From Tenodera sinensis (lineage: Eukaryota > Arthropoda > Insecta > Mantodea > Mantidae): DNA of 64,000 bases. This document shows, piece by piece, positions 10,321 through 19,221 of the stretch (position 1 is the stretch's first letter; each line of letters starts with the position of its first letter). The notes below the pieces were generated by a model that ran no database searches, was not told the origin of the DNA, and saw only the letters and a list, made by a program, of their open reading frames with translations. A program made the translations under genes and the position numbers. The stretch is from contig CM060967.1 in the NCBI GenBank assembly GCA_030765045.1, positions 23,995,784 through 24,059,783 on the forward strand, read 5' to 3'.

Positions 10321-10578
10321 TTAGTCCAGTTTTGCGCTTACTAAAATGTATTGCTTAACGTTCTTAAAGAGAGGAATGCGCAAAATTGAGAGCAACAGTG
10401 CTTTAAGGGACAGGACGTACTCCTCGCTAAAGTACACCTCAAAAACATACAACTCGTTTACTGAGAGCGAATTCCGGTTTCCAGCCGATTTTACAAACTT
10501 TTTATTAGAGTATACATAGCAACGTAATTCAGTAAACGCTTCGGAAAAAATGGATCTATCATATGAGTACACTAACAA
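10321..10578 (-). CDS. Family B open frame, unknown protein (85 aa)
   Basis: I do not recognise this protein. It has 85 codons from the ATG at 10578, near the end of the element. Upstream of the frame is TTTTCTTTTTAG directly before CTGACG, a good splice-acceptor-like sequence, so the real protein could start in another exon. Comparison with the other copy (57,520-57,771) shows 83 alignable codons, no indels and 13 nucleotide differences. Nine are synonymous (for example AGA/AGG, GTC/GTT, CTG/CTA, AAG/AAA) and four replace residues (Ser/Tyr, Lys/Asn, Leu/Ser, Ser/Pro). Flanking element DNA differs more and has indels. The peptide mixes aromatic-rich stretches (ELYVFEVYFSEEYVL) with a basic C-terminal part (IPLFKNVKQYILVSAKLD). 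Purifying selection on source copies is the inference; function is open. Confidence 0.45.
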   Translation of the reverse strand: MLVYSYDRSIFSEAFTELRCYVYSNKKFVKSAGNRNSLSVNELYVFEVYFSEEYVLSLKALLLSILRIPLFKNVKQYILVSAKLD

Positions 10579-10929
10579 CGTCAGCTAAAAAGAAAATGGT
10601 GGATTCTTGTACTTAGAGCAGGGATTGGCTGCCAAAAATTAGGAAAAACTTAGACACGCCTCATCCCTCATGGACCCGTACAGTCAAAATGGACATATTA
10701 TTAAACAAGTTTGTTTGCATTTTTGCGTGAACTATGTACACCTCGTGCATATCAATTAATATGTATAACAGCTTTTGCCATTTAAGTAATAATATTAAAA
10801 CGCCCAGTAAGTGATTAAAACTGTCTTAAAAGGCTAAATCAAGCCTGAAAACTTGCGAGGTGGCAATGGCATAGTGCCAGGCATACAAGTCCTACTATTG
10901 TACGTGGTACGTGCTTTCCGGAAGTCTCA

Positions 10930-10998
10930 AAATAGCTGAATAGGATTGTGACGGGTCCTCTCCATTTAACCCCAATGACACAGGTTCGAGTCTCAGTT
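10930..10998 (+). other. Possible tRNA-like pol III box pair in family B
   Basis: TAGCTGAATAGG at 10933-10944 fits an A box and GGTTCGAGTCTC at 10983-10994 fits a B box. The spacing is close to that of a tRNA, but no cloverleaf is evident and the second copy has lost the B box. Confidence 0.3.
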
Positions 10999-11326
10999 GT
11001 AAATATTTTTTTTATGTTCATCAAAACTTGGAAACCGAATTCACAATAATTCATTGTGTGCAAAATTGAGTTTAACTTCCATGTTAAACTCTGACAATGT
11101 AATTTCCTTGCCTTCTGTGTTCAAATGTGTATGAATGATCCTTATTTCAATTGCACCTACCTATAGGTGTGTTTAAACAACTACATAATTGTAGTTCACC
11201 AACAAAGAAACATCAAACAATGTCATAAAACATAAATAAAACAATAAAAATGAATATAATAACAGTTTCCAGAATAATAGTTTGTAAATTGTGAGGATTG
11301 CACGGTAAAAAAAATTAGTACATGCA

Positions 11327-11402
11327 GGTGATTCGAACCACCTTCACAGCAGACAGATTACTTCAGAGTCTTGCGCTCGTTCCAACTGAGCTACCTAGTA
11401 AT
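11327..11402 (-). other. tRNA-like sequence inside family B copy 1
   Basis: In reverse this reads TAGGTAGCTCAGTTGG (A box, D-arm), then a CTCTGAA segment like a Gln-type anticodon loop, then GGTGGTTCGAATCACC (T-arm with B box). The acceptor stem does not pair and the anticodon stem is disrupted, so it is a tRNA-derived relic rather than a working gene. The same relic is at 56,620-56,695 in copy 2, so it was part of the element before the copies separated. Confidence 0.6.
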
Positions 11403-11667
11403 GTGTGAGCTAAACATTCCGTTTAAGATGTAATATTCGCTGGTTCCAGTGAACATTTGCAGAAGTGCAAACGTCAGCTGTCTAATTACGAATATATTAA
11501 AAAGCGATGTGATAACATCTATATTAGTACTAATTTCATCGAGTGTTTAACATCCATGTTAAATACGCGGGTAGAACCTAGTAATGGGGTCGATGTTTTC
11601 ATGTTGGACTATAAAATGCGGACTGCATAAAACTCGGGAATAAGGGGCAGCTGACTCACCTGGTATA

Positions 11668-12222
11668 TCCAAATTAAAGAGGAAATACTAATTGATAAGA
11701 GTGCACAATAGGATCAAAATGTAATCTTTTGAGAAGTTTGCCATTTAGTCTCCTAAACAAGGAATTCTGTGATGCTCAACCAAGGAATGTTTTTACGTTC
11801 GAAATGTAATAGTTAGAGACTTGTGTGACTCTTGCACGTAGTGTACCTACGCTCGGCTTTAAGTTGAGGAGCAGCCCGTTTGGAGCAGATAGTGATGTCT
11901 GTCTATCAATAGCGTGCCCTCGAGCTGGTGTTCTCTGTCGATTAGCTGCGGAAATCTTGATGCTATTGTTGTTGGTGACTGCCAGGGGCTCCTCTGTAGG
12001 GATAACGGAATTCATTGCTGAGGTTGGTAACACCATCTCTGATGATTAGGTTACGTGGACCTACAATCTGGCTTCACTTTGTCTACACACTACCGTTTCC
12101 TAAACATTTCACAGATTCTGCACATAAACGCTTATCCAAGGCAAGCGAGAAGCAGCAAATGATTAGCATACAGTAGGGCTGGGGTTACCAGGTTATTGTA
12201 TGGAAATGTAGGATATCTTGGT
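11668..12222. other. Unassigned spacer
   Basis: Between 11,776 and 12,049 both strands have open frames of 74-86 codons and the GC content is higher. No domain is recognisable and the opposing frames cannot both be real. This could be unique host sequence. Confidence 0.35.
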
Positions 12223-12507
12223 AAAAATCTGATGTGACGTTCTCTACTCTTGTACTAGCCATTCCTGCAAACTCCCATTCTCCTATTACTTTCTTACGAA
12301 CAAGTATAAGAGAAGTGTTGGAATGATATTCTCTTTGGACTTACCAACACATTACGCCCCTCACCCTTGTAGACAGGTATGAGCTGGCGAGTCGACCTTT
12401 GAGAGCACCCGGCATAAGTAATTGATAAGTCATCCTGGCCATGGGAATACAGTAGACTTTGGGCGATAGTCAAATCTTTTCTCTTTGCACACTTAACATA
12501 TAAAAAA
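12223..12507 (+). repeat. Family A left-end piece split by repeat C
   Basis: Family A sequence runs 12,223-12,288 (AAAAATCTGATGTGACG to CTCCTATTA), is interrupted, and resumes at 12,441 with ATGGGAATACAGTAGACTTT. The interruption is repeat C, a nested insertion or replacement. Confidence 0.7.
12289..12440 (-). repeat. Dispersed repeat 'C', copy 2 (inverted, shorter)
   Basis: Reverse complement of part of 8,995-9,165, sharing GAGCTGGCGAGTCGACC on this strand. Located inside a family A copy. Confidence 0.65.
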
Positions 12508-13115
12508 ATCTGATGTGTTGCACTCACATGACTTTCTCTACTCTTGTACTAACTATTCTTACATATCTTCTTCGTGTTAGTTCAGATAAACATTTGTACA
12601 AATTATCTTATTGCTTATTTCCTTGTAGGTGCAAGGGGAATGTTAGAATACAGTAGGCTTTGTGCGATAGTCAAATGTTTTAAAGCTTTGAGATTCTATT
12701 GTCATTGCACGCTTAACATATAAAAGAATGAACAACGACGATCCATTTCACGAAAGTTTTGCGAAACTCACACACATAACAAGGAATATCTCCGAAATGG
12801 TACACCCTACAAGAAAATTTATTCAGACATAAATTGTGTATTTTAGCAAAATCTACATTTTTTGTATAGTATGATTTGGTCTATCTGAAACGGTTCACCA
12901 GTTATGCAAACGTCGTCCAGAGTAAATACGACTACAGGGGCTATAGCCAGAAAATTCAAGATATACATTTCATTTGTCATAAAAATATCTCAAACATATG
13001 ACATTTTAATAAAAATCGTTGGAGGCATTTTCAAGAAAATCAAAATTTTCGAAAAATTTTCCATGTAAAGGGTAGTTTAGGGTGGGGCTATTTTCTTCAA
13101 AATCTGCATGTCGCA
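12508..13115 (+). repeat. Family A repeat, left two thirds
   Basis: Starts AAATCTGATGTGTTGCACTC and stops after TTCTTCAAAATCTGCATG. The TG/CA seed and right end are absent. Confidence 0.85.
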
Positions 13116-14022
13116 GATAGATATTTCTGGTCCCAAATACGAGCCCAAATCGCTGCTGCCTAAGCTTGGGTAAGTAAGTTAGTAAAGGTAACAAGCATAT
13201 TCACATAATAACCCGAGCTTTGCTGGAACCGCACTGCCAAAGTTACACAACTCGACGTGAATGAAGCGCGCACACATGACGCGATAATGAAGGAATGTCG
13301 GTGAGCCAGGATAGTGATTATTAGCCCACCATTGCATAATAATACCAGTAGGTAGGTAGGGAGCAAGTGGTTGCCTTTCGCTACGCCATGCCGCCGCCGC
13401 CGCCGCCGCCGCACACAGTTGGCAGGAAGCCATCTCCTGGCGCCTGCAGCCCTGTAATTAGACTGGCCCGCACGACAAACATGTAGAGATGCCGGAAATT
13501 ATTATCCTTTGGCAAAGATGCAGTACGTACGGGAGCCATGTGTGCGCGGCGCGGAAAGCATTCGATTATATTTGTGGCCGGGTCTTAATGCTGGTCGGCT
13601 GGTCGGTCAAACGGGCGTACTATCCAATAACGCCCCAGGGAAGATTAAGTGGTTTCAATGAATTGCATACCAGTCGCAGCCAGCCGCTATAAAACGGCAA
13701 CGGGGAGGTCATGTGTGAATGTGGTGCAAACATTACTGCTGCGACACAGTCTGATTTAAACCCTGGGGTTTGGTTTCAAATCCCGGTTACAGCTGGCAGA
13801 GTTACCTTCCTTTGAGTTCAAACAGCCAAATTATTTCTGCACTCTCTTAACCCTCTCCTGCACGAGTTATTTTGCTACAAATACAGGGTGGAAGGGAAGT
13901 CATTACATTCCTTCAAATATGTGCTTCATAGAAACGAAATAGTCTAATGGCATTTGTTCTATGATCAGCTGATTTCGAAAAAATAAATGCTTTTTGATCC
14001 AACTTGAATGCGTAGAGTGACT
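13116..14022. other. Unassigned; GC-rich island with (GCC)n at 13,390-13,413
   Basis: Between about 13,380 and 13,700 the sequence is distinctly GC-rich with several CpG-containing words (GTGCGCGGCGCGG), a GCC trinucleotide run and no recognised repeat. It could be a unique host regulatory region. A B-box-like GGTTTCAAATCCCGG lies at about 13,770. Opposing open frames here are not convincing. Confidence 0.4.
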
Positions 14023-14857
14023 TATTACTTTCTCTACTGGTAAGTAGGGGAAGTATTGTATTCCACCCAAAAATTTGATGTCGAAATTTCACCGGAAATA
14101 TATGTTTTGAGACCCCCTGAATCCATTTTTAGAAAAAGGTCCGTGAGTGTGTCTGTCTGTCAGTCTGTGGACAGCATAACTCAAAAACGAAAAGTCGGTT
14201 AGAAACCAAACTTGGTATTTAAGTTTAATGTCGTTCAAGGATGTGACACAAAGATTTTAAAGAAAATAGCCCCACCCTAAACTACCCTTTACATGGAAAA
14301 TTTTTCGAAAATTTTGATTTTCTTGAAAATGGCTCTAACAATTTTGACTAAAATATCATATATTTGAGATATTTTGATGAAAAATGAAATGTGTATCTTG
14401 AATTTTCTGGCTATAGCCCCTGTAGTCGTATTTACTCTGGACGAATTTTGCATAACTGGTAAACCGTTATAGATAGACCAAATCATACTATACAAAAAAT
14501 GTAGATCTTGCTAAAATACACAATTTATGTCTCAATAAATTTTCTTGTAGGGTGAACCATTTCGGAGATATTCCTTGTTATGTGTGTGAGTTTCGGAAAA
14601 CTTAGAACTTTCGTGAAATGGGTCATCGTTCATTTTTTATATGTTACGTGTGCAAAGAGAACGGAATCTCAAAGCTTTAAAAGATTTGACTATCGCACAA
14701 AGCCTACTGTATTCTAATATTCCCCTTGTACCTACAAGGAAATAAGCAATAAGATAATTTGTACAAATGTTTATTTTAACTAACACGAAGAAGATATAGG
14801 AATAAGAGTTTGTAATAATGGTTAGAAAGTCATGTGAGTGCAACACATCAGATTTTT
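14023..14857 (-). repeat. Family A repeat, full-length copy
   Basis: Runs from TATTACTTTCTCTACTGGTA to CACATCAGATTTTTTG. It carries the weak family A open frame (14289-14495). Confidence 0.9.
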
Positions 14858-15532
14858 TGTAGATAAATGAAACTTCTAGCGAGATTTACTAAACATAGCT
14901 GTTTTTGTTGTTCCCGCTGGCTCTGCCACAAGTATTTAGGCGTTGGGAACGTAGTCACCTGACTCGGGGTAAAGCCCCTTATGACGCCACTGAATAATTA
15001 CTGTAATCAGCCTCATTATCACAATCTGAGTGGCTGTTTACAGCGATAACTTTGAGCCCGGAGTTCCTGCAGCAAGCACTGCCCTCCGCTACACAAAGCT
15101 GCCCGACCGCCCGCTCGCCCGCCCTCTATGGTGTGAAGGGAAAATAATCACGCCTGATTGCTCTCTTGCGTGCATGCACTTTCTAATCTTTCTCTCTTTA
15201 CATCTTATTTCAAATATGGCTTAATGACGGCCACGGAGCAAGTGGAACCTGTGGTTTTATCACATTTTGTTCATCTCATTAACGTCTATTTTACCTTCCC
15301 TGTGCAAATAGCACGCAGGAACTTGTGTCTGTATGCATGGCCCCAACTGTATGTTCAAAATGGCGTCATTAAGGTGTATTACCACCACACCGGTTTCAAC
15401 ATTTACCTCTCGCTTCATTTATCATCCAATTTACACAACTACTTTGCTGCTCCTTTTTCTTTCCAGAAATTGCAGCAAAATCTCATTAAAGCACACACTT
15501 AATGCTAAATAAAATCGTTTGTAAGAGTGCTT
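14858..15532. other. Unassigned spacer, GC-richer at 15,040-15,140
   Basis: Overlapping plus-strand open frames of 64 and 114 codons at 15,030-15,502 lack recognisable domains. The GC-rich part could be unique host DNA, but no splice-site pair stands out. Confidence 0.35.
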
Positions 15533-15620
15533 CCATGGTTTGGTGCTAGCTTTAAATCCAGAGATCCCGTGTTCGATTCCTGCTGGAGCATAGGAATTTT
15601 TCTGTGCTGCCTAGAGCCTG
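15533..15620 (+). mobile_element. tRNA-derived SINE fragment
   Basis: A TGGTTTGGTGCTAGC A-box-like segment and a GTGTTCGATTCCTGC B box, followed by SINE-like CATAGGAATTTTTCTGTG. The boundaries are loose. Confidence 0.4.
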
Positions 15621-16203
15621 GATATGTGTGATTAATTCTGGGAATGTCTTCAATAGATTATACAGGTATGAAACCTTTAACATTGTAGCAATAAACGAGA
15701 AAAGTAACTGATATAACAAATATCAGAATTATAACAAGTGATTAATATGGCTCAGTTTACAAAAAAGGGATTGATTTGACTTTGGCTTCGCAATTGACTC
15801 AAGTGGTACCGTCGGAGATTGCTGGGATCTGATGTGTCTATTACTGGCAGTAAATATGTAATATGTTTATTTAGTGAAAGTCATGGACTAGTTTAACGTC
15901 CCGAGAAAATTAAATTTGATGATGTATTTGAGTTTAGAAACATCGTATGTTCACTGTCCACACTGAATAATTTAATAGGGGAAGGGAACTCTCAGATCAG
16001 AGTGTAGGTTTACCGTAACCTTCTCCAGCCTGATTCACAATTTTTCATAAGGGTGGTTCAGGTTGTGTATTTTTAGGTAAACATCGTGGCAAGCCACCCT
16101 GAGTGGTGCAAGCTGGTAATAAAAAATGTGAAATCTAATTGTAGCAGAATTTCATTCATTATATTTATCGTCCGATATGACTTAGCCACTGAAGATTAAA
16201 CAC

Positions 16204-16206
<3 letters not shown>
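15621..16206. other. Unassigned AT-rich DNA
   Basis: Near 16,150-16,190 TTTATCGTCCGATATGACTT resembles the 3' part of the SINE at 23.1-23.3 kb. It may be a SINE tail leading into the poly-A run. Nothing else is recognised. Confidence 0.35.

Positions 16207-16259
<53 letters not shown>
16207..16259. repeat. Poly-A tract, 53 A
   Basis: An uninterrupted A run. It follows a possible SINE 3' end, so it may be a retroposon tail. Confidence 0.9.
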
Positions 16260-16262
<3 letters not shown>

Positions 16263-16345
16263 AGCCTCCTGTATCGGGAGGTTGGAACACTGCCATCTAC
16301 GTGGAGAGCACTGAACTGATGCTAAGCGCATCACCAGCAGATGGC
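16260..16345. other. Nested inverted repeats (stem-loop potential)
   Basis: Three palindromic pairs lie close together: CCTCC/GGAGG at 16,265-16,282, GATGC/GCATC around 16,318-16,332, and the enclosing CTGCCATCT/AGATGGCAG at about 16,292-16,346. The outer pair encloses the middle one. Confidence 0.5.
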
Positions 16346-16834
16346 AGAATAGAAGTTTTACTTATATTGTTTTTGAAAAATAAGCTGAATACAAAGTGTG
16401 GTAAGAAATCCCACAAACTTATACCTTTTACATTTACATTTTTAACTTACAAAAAATTGCTAATCTTGCAGAAATAAAATATTCATTATTTTCTAAGTTA
16501 TGGTTAAGTATATCAATGTAATTTTTCCATAAAGAATACATATTGAGGTATAAGTTTGCGTTATGAAAGAAAATGAAATTAAGAACAGTCACCATTAGCA
16601 TCTATTTTCATGTATACTATTATTTTAGACTTAATGAGGGAAAATAGTAACGGTGAAACTGAGAACACCTTCTTTACTGCACAGATAAAGTTCCAATAAG
16701 CCGCTAGGTGCTGTGCAAATAAACATACCGTACACGAGAACATGTACGACCTGTTCTCGAATGCTGGAATGCTGGTGAAATTGACCAGATAATCAACAAA
16801 GGAAGGACAGATATTATAGGGGAAGGAGTTGAAT

Positions 16835-17170
16835 GGTAGAGCTCGGCGGGTGAGGAAGTGCTTTGTTAGTGCGCACGAGAAACAGGCACGTGTAACGGTT
16901 TGGCGGGATCATTGTCGAGGATACAACTGCCATAATTTTGGCGGGAAAAGCGTATTCAAATAAGTGACTGTGAGTAGAGTGCTTCAGAGGACAAATAAGA
17001 AGTAACTGTGAGAAAAGTGCTCCAGATACCCTTTTTAGAGGTGTGACCGTTGTGAGAAGAGGAGTTTGTTGGTGCGCGCGAGAAACGGTCACGTGAAACG
17101 GTTTGGCGGGATCATTGTCAACTGCCATAATTTTGGCGGGAAAGACGTATAAATATCAAGTGGCTGTGGC
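16835..17170 (+). promoter_or_regulatory. Tandem ~202-bp repeats in the 5' leader of the Jockey-like element
   Basis: ACGGTTTGGCGGGATCATTG occurs at about 16,896 and again 202 bp later, together with flanking blocks (GAGAAAC-GCACGTG, AACTGCCATAATTTTGGCGG). A smaller duplication of GTGACTGTGAGTAGAGTGCT is nested in unit 1 (16,963-17,030). Repeated 5' units are where several non-LTR families place their internal promoters. That role is inferred here. A TATA-like CGTATAAATATC lies at 17,145. Confidence 0.6.
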
Positions 17171-17472
17171 GCTCTCCACACACTTTTGATTAGGGATATT
17201 GAGTACAGAGTGTAGTTATATAAGCGTTGTTATATAGTGTTTTGTTTAGTGTGTCCGTGTACACCTGGACGTATATTTTGAGTGAAGTGCAATAACTAAT
17301 ATGTGAATGAGTATCAATAGTACTCCGTCCCCTGTGTAAATAATTCTACGTATAATTATAGTGTAAATACAGTGTGTAAGTGACAGTGTAAAAAGCGCAC
17401 GAAATATAGTGTACCCACGCTAAGTGGAGGCTCCCAGAAGCACTTGCGACTGGGAGCGGGAAGAAGAAGGGG

Positions 17473-19221
17473 ATGGAGAATGCCCCTGATCCGCCGGCCG
17501 CCGAGAGCGGAATCAGGGAAGTGATGGCATCCAGCGCAGTAGCCGTGACTGCCACCGCACTCGCCCCGCCCACTACAGCCCCATTGACTACAGCTCCCAA
17601 TGGCCAACGAACCACGGACCAACCAACCAAGAAGACGCAGATGACAGAGGAAGAGCGTAAGGCAATGGAAATAGAGAAACTTCAGAAAGAAGTAGATGAA
17701 CTAAAGGGAGAGATCATCTACTACCAGAATGTGCTGGCAAATATGGATGGGGAATCCCAACAATTTGCAAAATTCGCACAGGACCTCGGGTTCTGCTACA
17801 AAGAGCATGCCCTCAAGAAGCGGCGATTAGTCATCCTCAGCGAGGGGTGGCAACAAGTGCCTGCAAGAAATAAGAGGAGTAGAAGAAGCGGCCGGGAAAG
17901 CGATTCAGACAGTGAACGTCCCGACCAGCAGCGCCCCAAGCGCGTCTCAAAACAAAAAACGCCGCCATATCCCCTCACCACGAGAAACACCTACGCGCCG
18001 CTGAGGGTACAATTTGATGCAGAATCCGACGACGAGACGTCAGAGGATCCACCACCACAACCCGCAATAGCCTCCACTAGAGACCCCTTCCCCAAGCTAC
18101 CCCCTACCAAAGCCCCCATTCAAACACAGACACAGAAGAAATACACCACCCAGCCCACCATTCCCACCCCCACTCCCGCCCCAAGCACATCCAACAACGC
18201 AGCAAAAGCATCAGACAACCAGAAACCACCAAGAATAATAATCCCTGACGTCCAACACACGGTAAAGGTCCTCCGCATCCTGCGTGGCTCGCTTCCTGCC
18301 GGCACATATAAATTGCAGACGACGAGGGACTGCCTTAAGCTCTTCCTTCAACGGAAGCAGGACGCGAACCCGACAATGTAGCTCCTGAAGGACGCCGGAG
18401 TAGAAAACTACAGTTTTACTCCACGTGGGGACCAACCTCTTCGCTACGTAATCAAACGTCTTCCAGCTGACTTAGAGGAAGATTACGTGAAAGAGGACCT
18501 GGTCCTAAAAGGCTACACCGGCGTCCAGGTACGACAGATGATTTCATGTGGCAGGCCTCTGCCAAATTTTCAGGTAAGTCTTGACAGGACCACCGAAAAC
18601 CAAAAACTTCTACAGGAACGAGAGGTGTGCCATATGATGGTCACCGTGGAGGTCCTAAAAACAAACCAAAACATAACGCAATGTTACAACTGCCAGCAGT
18701 TGGGGCACACTTTTAGGAACTGCAATATGACCCCCCGGTGTGTCCTTTGCGGTGACCTCCACCGCCTGGCTGATTGCCCGAAAAAGGCCAAGCAGGGCGT
18801 TGTACCCCACTGTGCTAATTGTGGGGAAACGCATCCTGCCAGCTACAGGGGTTGCGAGACGTTTCGCAACGAACGTCACCGCCGTCAACTGGCATCCATA
18901 GCCAGGAGCTCTCCCAGTGCTCAGCCAGGGCCAAAACCCATCATACACCCGGCCCTGGTTCAAACAGGTATCTCCCATGCGGGAACTACCGGAGGGCAAA
19001 ACGCACCAGTGCCACCACAGAATGGTCCCCCTCCACTACCCCAACAGGCGCCCACGGGTGACCTGAGTGGGATAAAAGATATATTAAACATGTTTAGAGA
19101 CCTAAATTTACCATCATTATTGATGAAGGCGCAGCCATTCCTGGCCAAATTCAAAAGCTGCAGCAGCACTTGGGAGAAAATAGAGACCATCATATGTCTC
19201 CTCTCAGCCCTTTTAGAATAA
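17473..19221 (+). pseudogene. Jockey-like ORF1 (Gag-like nucleic-acid binding protein), one in-frame stop
   Basis: 583 codons in a single frame, from GGGATGG (17473) to TAA (19219-19221), interrupted only by TAG at 18379-18381 (codon 303). The first ~300 residues are Pro/Ser/Thr-rich with a Glu/Lys coiled-coil stretch (about residues 55-115). After the stop the frame continues through a PRE_C2HC-like block (GDQPLRYVIKRLP) and three zinc knuckles: CYNCQQLGHTFRNC (~404-417), CVLCGDLHRLADC (~423-435) and CANCGETHPASYRGC (~447-461). This is the usual order in Jockey/I-type ORF1, which coats element RNA for target-primed reverse transcription. With the TAG, translation would yield a 302-residue protein lacking all knuckles unless it is read through. 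ORF2 begins on the next base. Confidence 0.85.

Larger units (their letters stand above)
10307..11663 (-). mobile_element. Family B TIR element, copy 1 (one TIR mostly deleted)
   Basis: Aligned in reverse with 56,354-57,836. Its right edge on the plus strand reads GGGGCAGCTGACTCACCTGG followed by TATA. The left edge keeps only TATACCAG before jumping to CATGTGCGCC, so about 52 bp including most of that inverted repeat is lost. It also lacks an 85-93-bp segment present in the other copy near 56,980-57,060. TATA flanks both ends; on the left this TATA is shared with the TA of the adjacent MITE. Contents are an open frame (10321-10578) and tRNA-like sequences. Confidence 0.8.

Noticed and set aside
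11327..11402. Functional tRNA-Gln gene
   Set aside because: The A and B boxes are good, but the anticodon and acceptor stems do not pair, and the same relic is inside both family B copies.
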